This document shows positions 43,624 to 52,954 of a DNA stretch of 64,000 nt, one piece after another (position 1 is the first letter of the stretch; each line of letters opens with the position of its first letter). A program made the translations under genes and the position numbers. The notes under the pieces are model-generated. The model ran no database searches and had not been told where the DNA came from. It saw nothing but the letters and a program-made list of their open reading frames with translations. This stretch comes from VBCK01 sp035511515 (lineage in GTDB: Bacteria; Pseudomonadota; Gammaproteobacteria; Burkholderiales; Burkholderiaceae_F), in the NCBI GenBank assembly GCA_035511515.1, contig DATKFG010000030.1, positions 1 to 64,000 on the forward strand, in the 5' to 3' direction.

Positions 43624-44670
43624 ATGCCCCGGTTCGACCTGTCACTGTCAGAAAGCACGATCCAAACCTTCGGCGCACTGGTCGCGGCGAGCGCGCTGTG
43701 CGCAGCCCTTGGCGCCGGCCCGGCCGCAGCGCAGTCGGTGAGCCCACCGTACAAGCTCACCGCGTTTGCACAGGGCACGACGGCGTACAAGCAACCCGAT
43801 TCGATCGTCCAGTGGCGCAACAGTGTGCTGATCGGCTATCAGAACGGTGTGGCCAAGGACGGGACGGACGGCAAGTCGAGCACGATCGTGCAGTACGCGT
43901 TGGACGGAACAGTGCAACGCATGTTTTCGGTCCTTGGCCACAATGACGGCCTTCGGGTGGTCGGTGACGACCAGCTGTGGTCCCTGCAGAACGAGGATGC
44001 CAACCCATCGCTCGTGATCATCGATCTGGTCAGCGGCGCGGCACAGAGCTATTTTCCGTCGGCGCCGCACGGCGGCGGCTACGACGATCTGCGAGTCGTC
44101 GGCGACAGCATCTACATGACGGCGTCGAACCCGAATCTGGACGTCAACGGCGTCAACGTCTTCCCTGCGCTCGTGCGGGTTACGCTGTCGGGCGGCTCGG
44201 TCAACCTGGAGCCGGTGCTGTACGGCAACGCGCAAGCGGTCAACATCGCCACCGGCAGCACGGTGACGTTGAATCTGACCGATCCCGACTCGCTCAGCGT
44301 CGATCAGCGCGGCAACATCGTCGTCAACAGCCAGGCCGACGCCGAGCTGGTGTTCGTGCGGCATCCGCTGGCGGAAGACCAGGCCGTGGGCGTCCTCGGC
44401 ATCACGAGTGGCGGAGCGCCCACAACCGTCGACGACACGGCATTTGCCCCTCGGAGCGCGTCCTTCGCCCTCTTCGCCGACGTCTCGGCCAACAAGGTGT
44501 ATCGACTCGACAGCCCGACGTTCGGCTTCGAACCGGGTACGGCCTATTCGACCTCGGACACGGCCGGCATCGTCGCCGTGCTCAACCTCGACAGCGGTGC
44601 TCTGGCGGTGATCGGGACCGGCTTCATCAGCACGCGCGGATTCATCTTCGTAACACGCAGCGACGACTAG
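43624..44670 (+). CDS. secreted protein, probably a beta propeller
   Basis: 348 residues, with GAGGAGG upstream of the ATG. An N-terminal signal (ALVAASALCAALGAGPAAAQ) leads into a body with repeated blades of the type LW.L.NED.NPSLVIIDL and SLSVDQRGNIVVNS, resembling NHL or quinoprotein-like propellers. No catalytic motif is evident. It stands alone between alkB and the ferritin-like gene and has its own ribosome binding site. Function unknown. Confidence 0.65.
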   Translation: MPRFDLSLSESTIQTFGALVAASALCAALGAGPAAAQSVSPPYKLTAFAQGTTAYKQPDSIVQWRNSVLIGYQNGVAKDGTDGKSSTIVQYALDGTVQRMFSVLGHNDGLRVVGDDQLWSLQNEDANPSLVIIDLVSGAAQSYFPSAPHGGGYDDLRVVGDSIYMTASNPNLDVNGVNVFPALVRVTLSGGSVNLEPVLYGNAQAVNIATGSTVTLNLTDPDSLSVDQRGNIVVNSQADAELVFVRHPLAEDQAVGVLGITSGGAPTTVDDTAFAPRSASFALFADVSANKVYRLDSPTFGFEPGTAYSTSDTAGIVAVLNLDSGALAVIGTGFISTRGFIFVTRSDD

Positions 44671-44980
44671 GGCCGCCAGTTCTTCAAGTAGTTTGCGCTC
44701 ACGATCGCGATATCGACCCGCCGCAGCAATATCGCGAATCGCAACCGATGCAGGGCACCTGGAGCCTCGCCCACCTATAAACCATCTTTGCAACTTGAGC
44801 GCACGGTCCTTGCCGTGGATGCGCTCATCGGAAGACCAGGATGTCGGATTTGTGTCAATGAGCCTGGCCCGGCCCTCGCTGTTCGCGCTTTTTTTGTGGA
44901 TTGACAGTGAAACGCATCTGCAATGAACTCTTGAGCGAGTCTCACCGAAAACCTCAGCGCGCACGAAGGGAGGACACACA
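44671..44980. other. 310-base gap with a possible promoter
   Basis: No gene is seen. TTGACA occurs at 44901-44906 in front of the ferritin-like gene, but no good -10 box stands at the right spacing. A run of seven T (44889-44895) lies about 90 bases before that gene. AAGGGAGGA before 44981 is a strong ribosome binding site. Confidence 0.3.
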
Positions 44981-45541
44981 ATGAGCTCAGCAGGAACGTT
45001 TCTCGCCGACATCAAGGAAATCCGGCGCAGAGCCCGGCAACACCTGGACGCAGGCTCCGTGACGCAGAATTATCAGGGTGACGTCAAAGAGACCATCGTC
45101 TTGCTGAACCATGCGGTGGCAACGGAGATCGTTTGCATTCTTCGATACAAGTTCCACGCAATCTGTGCAACGGGACTCGCCAGCGAGGCCGTCAAGGACG
45201 AATTCTCGCAACACGCGAAAGAGGAGGAGGAGCACCTGGATCTGCTGTGCGAACGGATCAATCAGCTCGGCGGCAAGCCGGATCTGCACCCGAACGGCCT
45301 CGTTTCTCGTGCGGCGACGGAGTATGTCGAGGGGGAAAATCTGGTCGACATGATCAAAGAGAACCTGGTCGCGGAGCGCATTGCGATCGAAACATACCGG
45401 GAGATGGTTCGTCACTTTGGTGACAGGGATCCGACCACGCGGGTGGTGATTGAGCGGATCCTGGCCCAGGAGGAAGAGCATGCGAATGACATGCGCGACC
45501 TTCTCGTCAGGCACGAAGGACGACCGATGCTCGAGAAGTAG
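44981..45541 (+). CDS. ferritin-like diiron protein
   Basis: 186 residues forming a four-helix bundle. Iron-ligand candidates are Glu49 (AVATEIVCILRYKFH), EEEEH 81-85, Glu132/137 and EEEH 164-167, the two Glu plus two ExxH pattern of ferritin-like proteins. It resembles bacterioferritin-type or Dps-like DUF members that store iron or protect from peroxide. Met52 heme ligand of classical bacterioferritin is not conserved (Cys52), so haem binding is unlikely. Confidence 0.85.
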   Translation: MSSAGTFLADIKEIRRRARQHLDAGSVTQNYQGDVKETIVLLNHAVATEIVCILRYKFHAICATGLASEAVKDEFSQHAKEEEEHLDLLCERINQLGGKPDLHPNGLVSRAATEYVEGENLVDMIKENLVAERIAIETYREMVRHFGDRDPTTRVVIERILAQEEEHANDMRDLLVRHEGRPMLEK

Positions 45542-45551
45542 CCGTTCGACG

Positions 45552-46382
45552 TCAAGGAAACAACCATTTCAGATACACGAGCCACTTGCCGCGCGCCAGG
45601 TTGATTCCCCGCGAATCCGTGTAGAGCGCGGGCTCGGCGTTGGTGTCGGTGCGTGCGGCGCCGAGCAGGAAGCCTCGACCGAGATCCTTTTGAGCGCCGA
45701 TCAGCGCGTCGGTGTAGTTCAGCCGGCTATAACGCTGGATCCACTGGTGGCCGGCGTGCAGGTTCAGCGTGAAGCCGCGCGGCAGTGGAAGCGCCAGATT
45801 GCCCTCGATGTAACGGGAACCCTGCGAGGACCCGTTCGGGGGCAGACCATAGTTCGGGCGCGCGCTCGCGCCGTTCAGGCCAAAATAGTCGGTGAGCTCG
45901 TACCAGGCTTTGACGCCGACCACCTTGTAGTTGATGCCGACATACGCTTCGACCGTGTTGTACAGATTTTGGGACACCGGGAAACGATGTCCCGGGTATA
46001 TCCAGGAGTACATTCCGGTGTCGATCGCGACCTCAGCGATGTGGGTGATGATGCCCCCGTAGGCATCGGCTTCGACCGACTCGCTGCCCGCCCACGAGGT
46101 GTGATGGTCCAGCACGGCTCCGACATAGGGGCCGCGCGCCCAATCGTATTCGACGTGACCCTGAAAGGACGTCCTTTCGCTCGTGTAGCTCAGGCCCCGC
46201 GCGACGTAGTCGGAGTACACGCCGATGTCGCCGCTGAATGGCACGGGCGCGTCCGCGGACGGGGAGGCGGCGGGTGGCGTCGGGGCGGTGGGGGCATCGT
46301 CCGCCGCGCACGCGAGAGGCGACGCGAGGCAAAACAGAAGCACAACGCCGCGGCACGCGTGCACGCGGTGCCCACGCTTCAC
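45552..46382 (-). CDS. TorF-family putative porin
   Basis: 276 residues from GTG 46382, whose first bases overlap the CoxE-like stop (GTGA). Signal peptide VVLLFCLASPLACA, then the Gcw_chp/TorF pattern FSGDIGVYSDYVARGLSYT near the start and a C-terminal WLVYLKWLFP. The barrel strands alternate aromatic residues. It is the last gene of the leftward molybdenum-hydroxylase operon and could be the outer-membrane entry route for the substrate. Confidence 0.8.
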   Translation of the reverse strand: MKRGHRVHACRGVVLLFCLASPLACAADDAPTAPTPPAASPSADAPVPFSGDIGVYSDYVARGLSYTSERTSFQGHVEYDWARGPYVGAVLDHHTSWAGSESVEADAYGGIITHIAEVAIDTGMYSWIYPGHRFPVSQNLYNTVEAYVGINYKVVGVKAWYELTDYFGLNGASARPNYGLPPNGSSQGSRYIEGNLALPLPRGFTLNLHAGHQWIQRYSRLNYTDALIGAQKDLGRGFLLGAARTDTNAEPALYTDSRGINLARGKWLVYLKWLFP

Positions 46383-47626
46383 GTTGCGCGTTCCCACGGA
46401 CCGGTTTGGCCACGGGTCTGCTCGATGTCGCGCACCCACGCTCGATGAATCACTGGCGTCTCGGCGGGCCGGACGCGGTGATGGCGCTGTCGGCGCCCGG
46501 CGCCGGCTCCCATCCGGTCGAGCAGCTCGGCGAATTCCTGGGCACTGCTGCCCGCGACGAGTTCGTCGATGAAGGGCAGGGCGGCCTGCATCCCGCGGGT
46601 CAGCGGCTCGAAGCCGGGTGTGGACTTGTGCGGATTTGCCCAGATCACGCGATCCGACAGGCTGCTCAAGCGCCGCACCTGGGCTCGCAGCAAATCGGCA
46701 TCGCCCCGTTCCCAGCCATCCGAGGCGATGACCACCACCGCGCCCCGCGCCATTCCCCGCTGGCCCCACAGATCGAGGAATGCCTTCAGCTGATCCGCGA
46801 TGCGCGTGCCCCCGCACCAGTCGGGGATTGCCTTCGAAGCGGCCGCCAGCGCGACCTCCGGATCGCCGGAACGAAGGAACTGCGTGATCCGCGTCAGGCG
46901 GGTGCCGATCGTGAAAACCTCGGTGCGGTGGGGTGCGCAGCGGAAAGCGGCGTAGCCAAAGCGCAGCAGTCCGCCGGCGTAGGGAGCCATCGAACCGCTG
47001 ATGTCGAGCAGCAGGACGCGCTTGCGGGGGCGCAGGCGTCGCACCCGCCAATGCAGCCGGTCGGGCTCGCCGGCATGCGCCATGGCCGCTCGTGCCGTCT
47101 GCCGCACGTCGATCACCCCGCGGTCGGCCGATCGATGGCGCCGGCTCTGGCGCGTCGCCACGCTCGCCCTGAGACGGGCGATCAGCCGGTAGACCTGCGC
47201 CCGCTCCTCGTCGTTCAAGCCGGCCAGTTTCCGGGTGCGCAGCAGCTCGGCCGGGCTGGTGGCGCCGATTTCGAGTTCGCGTTGGGCCCCGTCATCCCGG
47301 TCCGGATCGGCCCCGAGAATCTGGGCGCCGCCGGGCAGCATCGGTACCTGGTCCGGGTCAGCCGGCATGACACCGGGCCGAGACGGGCGGCTCAGAAAGA
47401 ACTCGGAGAAACAGCGGTCGTAGCGCCGCACGTCGTCTTCGGAACCGCACAGCGTCAGCCGGCCGCACAGGTGCAGCGCGCGCAGGTCCGCGGCCTCGAG
47501 CGCCGCGAGCGCCGCAAACAGCGAACGCATGCAGCTCAGGTCCGTGCGCAGACCCGCCGCCCGCAACGCCGCGGCGAACTCCAGCAGGGTCCGCGTGGCG
47601 GTCGCCTGCAGGGCAGGCTCGCTCAC
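46379..47626 (-). CDS. CoxE-like VWA-domain protein (Mo-hydroxylase maturation)
   Basis: 415 residues with a C-terminal von Willebrand A domain: MIDAS motif LLLDISGSM, followed by a conserved Thr/Asp (CGGTRIADQL) and VVVIASDGWERGD. The N-terminal half is charged and helical. In carbon-monoxide dehydrogenase operons CoxE acts with the AAA+ protein CoxD to build the Cu-S-Mo centre; related pairs occur with other molybdenum hydroxylases. GTG 47626 overlaps the CoxD-like stop, so they are coupled. Confidence 0.88.
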   Translation of the reverse strand: MSEPALQATATRTLLEFAAALRAAGLRTDLSCMRSLFAALAALEAADLRALHLCGRLTLCGSEDDVRRYDRCFSEFFLSRPSRPGVMPADPDQVPMLPGGAQILGADPDRDDGAQRELEIGATSPAELLRTRKLAGLNDEERAQVYRLIARLRASVATRQSRRHRSADRGVIDVRQTARAAMAHAGEPDRLHWRVRRLRPRKRVLLLDISGSMAPYAGGLLRFGYAAFRCAPHRTEVFTIGTRLTRITQFLRSGDPEVALAAASKAIPDWCGGTRIADQLKAFLDLWGQRGMARGAVVVIASDGWERGDADLLRAQVRRLSSLSDRVIWANPHKSTPGFEPLTRGMQAALPFIDELVAGSSAQEFAELLDRMGAGAGRRQRHHRVRPAETPVIHRAWVRDIEQTRGQTGPWERAT

Positions 47627-48522
47627 GAGGCCTTGCTCGTTCCAAGCACGAGGGCAAAACCGGCCTTGCTGACGCGGGCCTGGTCCTCGCGGTACTTGAC
47701 CACCGCGCCCAGCGTCAGGGCGCTCACGCCTTCATCCAGCTCGACCGCATCGAGCGCGATCAGCGCCTCGGCCCAGTCCAGGGTCTCGGCCACGCCCGGC
47801 GGTTTCATCAGATCGGCCTCGCGCAGCCGCCGCACCGCGGCGACGATCTGTTCGGCCAACCGGTGGGGCAATGCCGGGAACCGCGCTTTCAGGATCGTCA
47901 GTTCGCGCGTGACAGAAGGGTGTTCAACCCACAGATACAGGCAGCGCCGCTTCAGCGCGTCATGCACCTCCCGGGTTCGATTCGAGGTCAGCACGACAAA
48001 GGGCGGCACCGATGCTTTGATCGTTCCGAGCTCGGGGATCGTCACCGAGAAATCGGACAGCACCTCGAGCAGGAATGCCTCGAATTCGTCATCGGCCCGG
48101 TCGACCTCGTCGATCAGCAGCACGCTCGGCGCGCTCTCCAGCGAGCGCAGGACCGGCCGCGGCAGCAGGAAGCGCCGCTCGTACAGCTCGCTCTCGATGC
48201 GCGCCAGGTCGGTGAGTCCCGCCGACTCGGCGGCCCTCAGGTGCAGCAGCTGCGCCGGAAAGTTCCAGTCGTACAGTGCCTCGGCGGCCCCGAGTCCCTC
48301 GTAGCATTGCATGCGGAACAGCGGCCATCCCAGCACCTGGGCCACGGCCTGGGCGAGCGAGGTCTTGCCGACGCCTGGATCGCCCTCGCAGAAAAGCGGA
48401 CGCCGCATGCGCAGCGCGAGATGGCAGGCCGTCGCGATCGAATCGTCCGCGAAATATCCGACCCGCTGGAGCGCGGCGCCGAAGGCGGCGCCCGACGAAG
48501 GTGCGGCCGAGGGGTCCGCCAC
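47623..48522 (-). CDS. CoxD-like MoxR AAA+ ATPase
   Basis: About 299 residues from GTG 48522 (TTG 48552, overlapping the preceding stop, is an alternative). Walker A EGDPGVGKTSLAQAVA, Walker B LLIDEVDRAD and sensor SNRTREVHDALKRRC show an active MoxR-type AAA+ protein. It probably remodels the molybdenum hydroxylase together with the VWA protein during cofactor insertion or sulfuration. Confidence 0.9.
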   Translation of the reverse strand: MADPSAAPSSGAAFGAALQRVGYFADDSIATACHLALRMRRPLFCEGDPGVGKTSLAQAVAQVLGWPLFRMQCYEGLGAAEALYDWNFPAQLLHLRAAESAGLTDLARIESELYERRFLLPRPVLRSLESAPSVLLIDEVDRADDEFEAFLLEVLSDFSVTIPELGTIKASVPPFVVLTSNRTREVHDALKRRCLYLWVEHPSVTRELTILKARFPALPHRLAEQIVAAVRRLREADLMKPPGVAETLDWAEALIALDAVELDEGVSALTLGAVVKYREDQARVSKAGFALVLGTSKAS

Positions 48523-48548
48523 GGCTGGAGGCCTGGCGCCGGCCGGGA

Positions 48549-49106
48549 TCAAGCCGGGTCCGGATGCATGACGGCGGCCGCCTGCATGGCCGCATCGACG
48601 ATGTGCTGATAGCCGGTGCAGCGGCACAGGTTGCCGGAAATGGCCATTCGAACCTGCTCCCGGCTGGGCCGCGGATTCTCCTCGAGGAAGTTCTTCAGCA
48701 CCATCAGCATTCCGGGCGTGCAGAATCCGCACTGCAGCGCGTGGCAGCGATGAAATGCGGCCTGCAAAGGGTGAAGGTCCCGCGAGTTCGAGCTCATCGC
48801 TTCGAGCGGCTGGTAGACACCGGCCAGGCTCTGAGTCGTGATGTGTTCGACCGGCGCCAGGCGCTGCTGCGACATCGACTCGACGGTGAACACGGACAGG
48901 CCGTCGGCCTGCAGCGCCAGCACGTTGCACGACTTGACCGATGCCCCATCCATCTCGACCACACAGCAGCCGCAGCGCGCCTCGTAGCAGCCCGCATGGG
49001 TGCCGGTGAGCCCGGCGACGTCTCGAATGAACTCGAGCAGCAGCATGCGCTCGTCGACATCGCCACTCACGGCCCGTCCGTTCACATGGATCGTGATCCG
49101 CGCCAT
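48549..49106 (-). CDS. molybdenum hydroxylase small subunit, two [2Fe-2S] clusters
   Basis: 185 residues. The plant-ferredoxin-type cluster uses Cys40, 45, 48 and 60; the second cluster uses Cys126, 129, 161 and 163 (CGFCTPGMLM, GNLCRCTGY). It passes electrons between the molybdenum site and FAD. The motif set is standard and nothing is missing. Sixteen bases separate it from the FAD subunit gene. Confidence 0.95.
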   Translation of the reverse strand: MARITIHVNGRAVSGDVDERMLLLEFIRDVAGLTGTHAGCYEARCGCCVVEMDGASVKSCNVLALQADGLSVFTVESMSQQRLAPVEHITTQSLAGVYQPLEAMSSNSRDLHPLQAAFHRCHALQCGFCTPGMLMVLKNFLEENPRPSREQVRMAISGNLCRCTGYQHIVDAAMQAAAVMHPDPA

Positions 49107-49121
49107 GTCCGCGTCTCCTCC

Positions 49122-49991
49122 TCAGTTTCCTCGTGCCTGCGCCGCTGCGCGCGCGAGCGCCTTGGCGGTCAGCGAGATCGTCAGCTCCGACTGGTAGCGC
49201 TGTCGCAGCGGCTGCTCCGCGCGCAGCGGCGCAACTTCCGCAGCCACCTGCGCGCCGACCTCCTCGATGCGCAGATCGGCCGGCCGCCGGCCCACCAGAG
49301 CGGCCGCCGTCGCAATCGCCTTTAGCGGGGCCTTGGCCACTGCCCCCACAACCAGGCGGGCGCTTGCGATCCTGCCGTCACCGCCCAGCTTCAGGGCACA
49401 CGCGACCGAGACCACGGCCGCCTCGAACGCCCGAAATCGGAACTTCTCGAACGCGAGCGCGTCCAGCGCCTGGACGGCGGGAATCGAGATGCGCGTCAGG
49501 ATCTCGGACGCCGTCATGTGGGTGCCGCCGTTCGCGTTGAAGAACTCGTCGGCAGCGAGACAACGCCGGCCGGATGCCGCCACCAGGTCCATGCGCGCGC
49601 CCGCAGCGGTCAGCAGCGTGGGCATGTCGAAGCGCGGATCGGCCTGGCAGATCCCGCCGCCGATCGTGCCGAGGCTGCGAACCGAGCGATCCGCGAGATT
49701 GCCCGCAACCGCGGCGATCTCGGCGTGCCACCCGCTGAAGGAGGAACGCGCCAGGGTCGCGTAGGTCGTCGTTGCGCCGATGTCGAGGCAACCGTCGGAC
49801 GCCGTGCGAACGCCGGCCAGCTCGCTCAGGGACGCGAGCGACAGCACACAGGTGGGACGAAGCGCGCGCTCCTTCAGCGCGAGCAGCAGGCTTTGCCCGC
49901 CCGCGAGCAGTTTGGTCGTCGCCGTGCCGGCGGCGAGCAGACTGACCGCTTCGTTCAGGTGGGCCGGACGCCGGTAAGTAAACGGTGTCAC
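49122..49991 (-). CDS. molybdenum hydroxylase FAD-binding medium subunit
   Basis: 289 residues with the two FAD contact motifs of the family, LAGGQSLL (30-37) and TIGGGICQADP (about 110), and the C-terminal CO dehydrogenase-type domain. It accepts electrons from the iron-sulfur subunit. GTG 49991 overlaps the large-subunit stop (GTGA). Glycine replaces the usual Asn or Ser after TIGG, probably a neutral change. Confidence 0.93.
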   Translation of the reverse strand: MTPFTYRRPAHLNEAVSLLAAGTATTKLLAGGQSLLLALKERALRPTCVLSLASLSELAGVRTASDGCLDIGATTTYATLARSSFSGWHAEIAAVAGNLADRSVRSLGTIGGGICQADPRFDMPTLLTAAGARMDLVAASGRRCLAADEFFNANGGTHMTASEILTRISIPAVQALDALAFEKFRFRAFEAAVVSVACALKLGGDGRIASARLVVGAVAKAPLKAIATAAALVGRRPADLRIEEVGAQVAAEVAPLRAEQPLRQRYQSELTISLTAKALARAAAQARGN

Positions 49992-52465
49992 AGGAACAGG
50001 GTCCCTTCTGCGCCGGTCGGTTTGGGCCAGGCCGTGTGGTCACGCGGCCCCGCGTAGTCCGGCATATCGTCCGGGTAGCGGAACACCTTCAGCTTCGAAC
50101 GTTGTTTTTCGCGCAGCGCGATCAGCATCCGGTCAGCCGTGATGGGAAGCTGCGTGAAGCGAACGCCGGTTGCGTCGGCGATGGCGTTGCCGAGCACCGC
50201 GGGGACCGGGCCGGTGCCGGACTCGCCGGCACCCTTCTGTCCGCCCGGGATGGTCCGCGACGGGGCCGGAATCTCGTACAGCTTGGTCAGCTCCGGCACG
50301 TCGGCGGCGGACGGCGCCTGGTATTCGGCAAAGCTCGCGTTGAGCATCCTGCCTTCGGCGTCGTACACGTAGTCCTCGCCCATGGCCATCCCGACGCCCA
50401 TCAGGAAGCCGCCCTGGTGCTGGCCTTCCACGATCAGCGGATTGATGACGACGCCGGTGTCATGCGCCATGACGTAGTCCAGGATCGTCACCCGGCCGGT
50501 GGCCGGGTCGACGCGCACGTGGGCCGCGTGGGCCGCGCCGGCATACGTCACGCTGAAGTTGCCGGATCCGTCGGGGCCCTCCCGATCGGTGGGCGTGTCG
50601 TAGGTGGCCACTGCTTCGAGGGTCGGCTCGAAACCTTCGGGGAGCTGGTGGGTGCGATAGGCCGAGTAGCCGGCCAGATTCTCCAGATAAAGTCCGCTGT
50701 CGGACAGGCCGCGCACATAGACGCGATCGTTGCCCGTCTCGAGGTCGCGCGGATCGGCCTCGAGCACGTGCGCGGCGATGGCGACGATCTTCTCGCGCAG
50801 GCGCTCGGCCGCGGTGCGGCAGGCGGTACCGAGCACGGCCGCGGCGCGGCTGGCGTAGGTACCGAGCCCGAACGGGGCGTTGGCGGTGTCGGCCGGCGCG
50901 AGCGTGATCTTCTCGAAGCCGACTCCCAGCACGTCGCTCACGATCTGCGCCAGGAACGTGGCGTGCCCCTGTCCGTGCGGCACGTCGCTGGAGAAAATCG
51001 TGACGGTGCCGTCGGTCTCGAGCCTGAGCCGCACCGCCGACAAATCGGTGTCGAACGACGGATGCCGACAACTGGTGTACTTCATCGAGATGGCCAGTCC
51101 GACGCCCTCGTACGGCACCGGATTTGCGCGCTTGTGCGCCCACCCGATCGCCTCGGCGGCCCGCTGCAGACACTCGTCGACCGACGTGCTGTCGACCACC
51201 TGACCGATCGGCGTTCGCATCGGGCATTCGTCGCGCTTGATCGTATTGACATGCCGCACCTGCAGAGGGTCCAGGCCGAGCGCATCGGCCGCCATGTCGA
51301 TCAGCTGCTCCTTGGCCCAGATGATCTGCGGGATGCCGAAGCCGCGCAGTGCACCGCCCGGTGCCGTGTTGGTATGAACGATGTCGCCGTCGATATGAAG
51401 GTTCGGAATCGGGTAGGGCAGCAGGCCGACGTTGGTCCCGATGTGAACGACCTGGTTGCCCCAGTAAGACGAAGCCCCGGAGTTCTGGATGACGTAGTCC
51501 CGATAGCCGATGATCCGCCCGTCCTTCTTCAGAAACAATTCCGCGTGGCGGATCTGGCCGTTGCGTGCGGTCCCGCACTTGAAGATCTCGGCCCGCCCCA
51601 GTACCAGGTGCACCGGGCGCCCCAGCCGCATCGAGAAGATCGACGCGATCACCTCATGAGCGAACATCTGCACCTTCGAGCCGAAGCCGGCGCCCACGGC
51701 CGGCGCGATCACACGCACCCGGTTGCGTGGAAGCTGCAGGGCGTCGGCGATGCAGTCACGGACCATGAAGATCGACTGCGTGGATGAGTAGACGGTGAGC
51801 ATCCCGGAAAACGAGTCGTAGGTCGCCACGCACCCGTGCGGGTCGAGCGCGGCGCCGGCCTGGCGGTTGGTGCTGAAGCGCTGCCGCACCACCAGATCGG
51901 CGTTTGCCTCGGCCGCCTCGATGTCGCCGATGCGGACGCGATAGCGGTCGAAGATGTTGCCTTCGCCGAATTCGTAATTGATCCCTTCCTGGATCAGTGG
52001 CGCACCCGGTGCGATGGCGGCCTCGGGGTCCACCAGGACCGGCAGCGGGTCGTATTCGACCGCGATCGCCTCCAGTGCATCGAGCGCCTGGTACTTCGTG
52101 TCGGCCACGACCGCGGCGACTTCCTGGCCCTCGAACGTCACCTTGTCGATCGCAAATGGGAAATGGTCGCCGACCAGCAGGTCCTGCATCAGGTCGCCCC
52201 AGGGTTTGACCTTTCCTACCAGGTCCGGGCCCGTGAGCGTGCCGCGAACGCCGGGCATGCCGGCGACCTTGCTCACATCGACGTGGATCCGCGCGTGCGC
52301 CGATGTGCTGCGCAGGATCTTGGCGTACAACATGCCGGGCAGGCGAATGTCGTCGATGAAGCGCGCCGTTCCGGTCAGCAGCGCAAGATCCTCGGTGCGC
52401 GGAATCGACTGGCCGACCAGTTCGCCGCGACCCTGAGCGACCTCGGGGTTCGAGTCTCTGTCCAT
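49988..52465 (-). CDS. xanthine-oxidase-family molybdopterin large subunit
   Basis: 825 residues. It starts like CoxL-family proteins (GQSIPRTEDLALLTGTARFIDDI) and keeps the molybdopterin motifs GAGFGSK, and the catalytic Glu in GQKGAGESGTGP. The active-site loop reads APGGALRGFGIPQ, as in xanthine dehydrogenase and heteroaromatic hydroxylases, and not the Cys-containing AYRCSFR of CO dehydrogenase. It therefore hydroxylates an organic substrate at a carbon next to nitrogen or a carbonyl; which one is unknown. Confidence 0.93.
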   Translation of the reverse strand: MDRDSNPEVAQGRGELVGQSIPRTEDLALLTGTARFIDDIRLPGMLYAKILRSTSAHARIHVDVSKVAGMPGVRGTLTGPDLVGKVKPWGDLMQDLLVGDHFPFAIDKVTFEGQEVAAVVADTKYQALDALEAIAVEYDPLPVLVDPEAAIAPGAPLIQEGINYEFGEGNIFDRYRVRIGDIEAAEANADLVVRQRFSTNRQAGAALDPHGCVATYDSFSGMLTVYSSTQSIFMVRDCIADALQLPRNRVRVIAPAVGAGFGSKVQMFAHEVIASIFSMRLGRPVHLVLGRAEIFKCGTARNGQIRHAELFLKKDGRIIGYRDYVIQNSGASSYWGNQVVHIGTNVGLLPYPIPNLHIDGDIVHTNTAPGGALRGFGIPQIIWAKEQLIDMAADALGLDPLQVRHVNTIKRDECPMRTPIGQVVDSTSVDECLQRAAEAIGWAHKRANPVPYEGVGLAISMKYTSCRHPSFDTDLSAVRLRLETDGTVTIFSSDVPHGQGHATFLAQIVSDVLGVGFEKITLAPADTANAPFGLGTYASRAAAVLGTACRTAAERLREKIVAIAAHVLEADPRDLETGNDRVYVRGLSDSGLYLENLAGYSAYRTHQLPEGFEPTLEAVATYDTPTDREGPDGSGNFSVTYAGAAHAAHVRVDPATGRVTILDYVMAHDTGVVINPLIVEGQHQGGFLMGVGMAMGEDYVYDAEGRMLNASFAEYQAPSAADVPELTKLYEIPAPSRTIPGGQKGAGESGTGPVPAVLGNAIADATGVRFTQLPITADRMLIALREKQRSKLKVFRYPDDMPDYAGPRDHTAWPKPTGAEGTLFL

Positions 52466-52496
52466 TGCCCTCAGCCCCCCGCCATTGCAACCGCCG

Positions 52497-52901
52497 CTAC
52501 CAGGTCAGGTACGAGATCGCGGCCAGCATCCGGCGCCGCTCGGTTTCATTGCCTCGCACCTTGATTCGGCCCGCGATCAGCTCGATGGCGGACGTGGTCT
52601 CGTCGTAGTAGATCCGCTGCATCGTCTCCGCAAGCATGATCGACAGGATGCGCGGCTGCTCCGGCAACCCGATCCGGACGCTCAGCACCCGTCCTTCGTC
52701 GATCATCACGGTGTAGTCGGTCTGGATGTCCGGCATCCGGACCACCATCGGCCAATCCCGCCACGATTTGACCGCCGTTACCGTGTCCTTGTTCGGGTTC
52801 CACTTGCGCACGTAGTACTGGTCCAGCACCTGCTGCATGAACTCGGGCGTGGCCTGGTCCGGCTTGGGCAGGTATTCGTAGCTTTGCGTAGGTCCGGACA
52901 T
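52497..52901 (-). CDS. small conserved-looking protein of unknown function
   Basis: 134 residues from ATG 52901, encoded 31 bases before the large subunit. Sequence reads as a small alpha/beta domain: DYTVMIDEGRVLSVRIG, LSIMLAETMQRIYYDETTS and AIELIAGRIKVRGNE. The last part is reminiscent of SCP2-type lipid-binding domains (a GDP..A..L..G.IKV.G pattern), but the match is weak. No signal peptide. Context suggests an accessory role in the same pathway; I do not assign a function. Confidence 0.6.
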   Translation of the reverse strand: MSGPTQSYEYLPKPDQATPEFMQQVLDQYYVRKWNPNKDTVTAVKSWRDWPMVVRMPDIQTDYTVMIDEGRVLSVRIGLPEQPRILSIMLAETMQRIYYDETTSAIELIAGRIKVRGNETERRRMLAAISYLTW

Positions 52902-52954
52902 CAACCCGATCCTGTCAATCAGAAGCGCGATGAAACGAGGCGAATGCGACGTCG

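Noticed and set aside
44901..44930. Promoter for the ferritin-like gene
   Set aside because: TTGACA is present, but no acceptable -10 box follows at 16-18 bases, so it is only mentioned with the gap.
47623..52465. Aerobic carbon-monoxide dehydrogenase (coxMSLDE)
   Set aside because: The large subunit lacks the Cys-containing AYRCSFR loop and has the GGALRGFG loop of organic-substrate hydroxylases.
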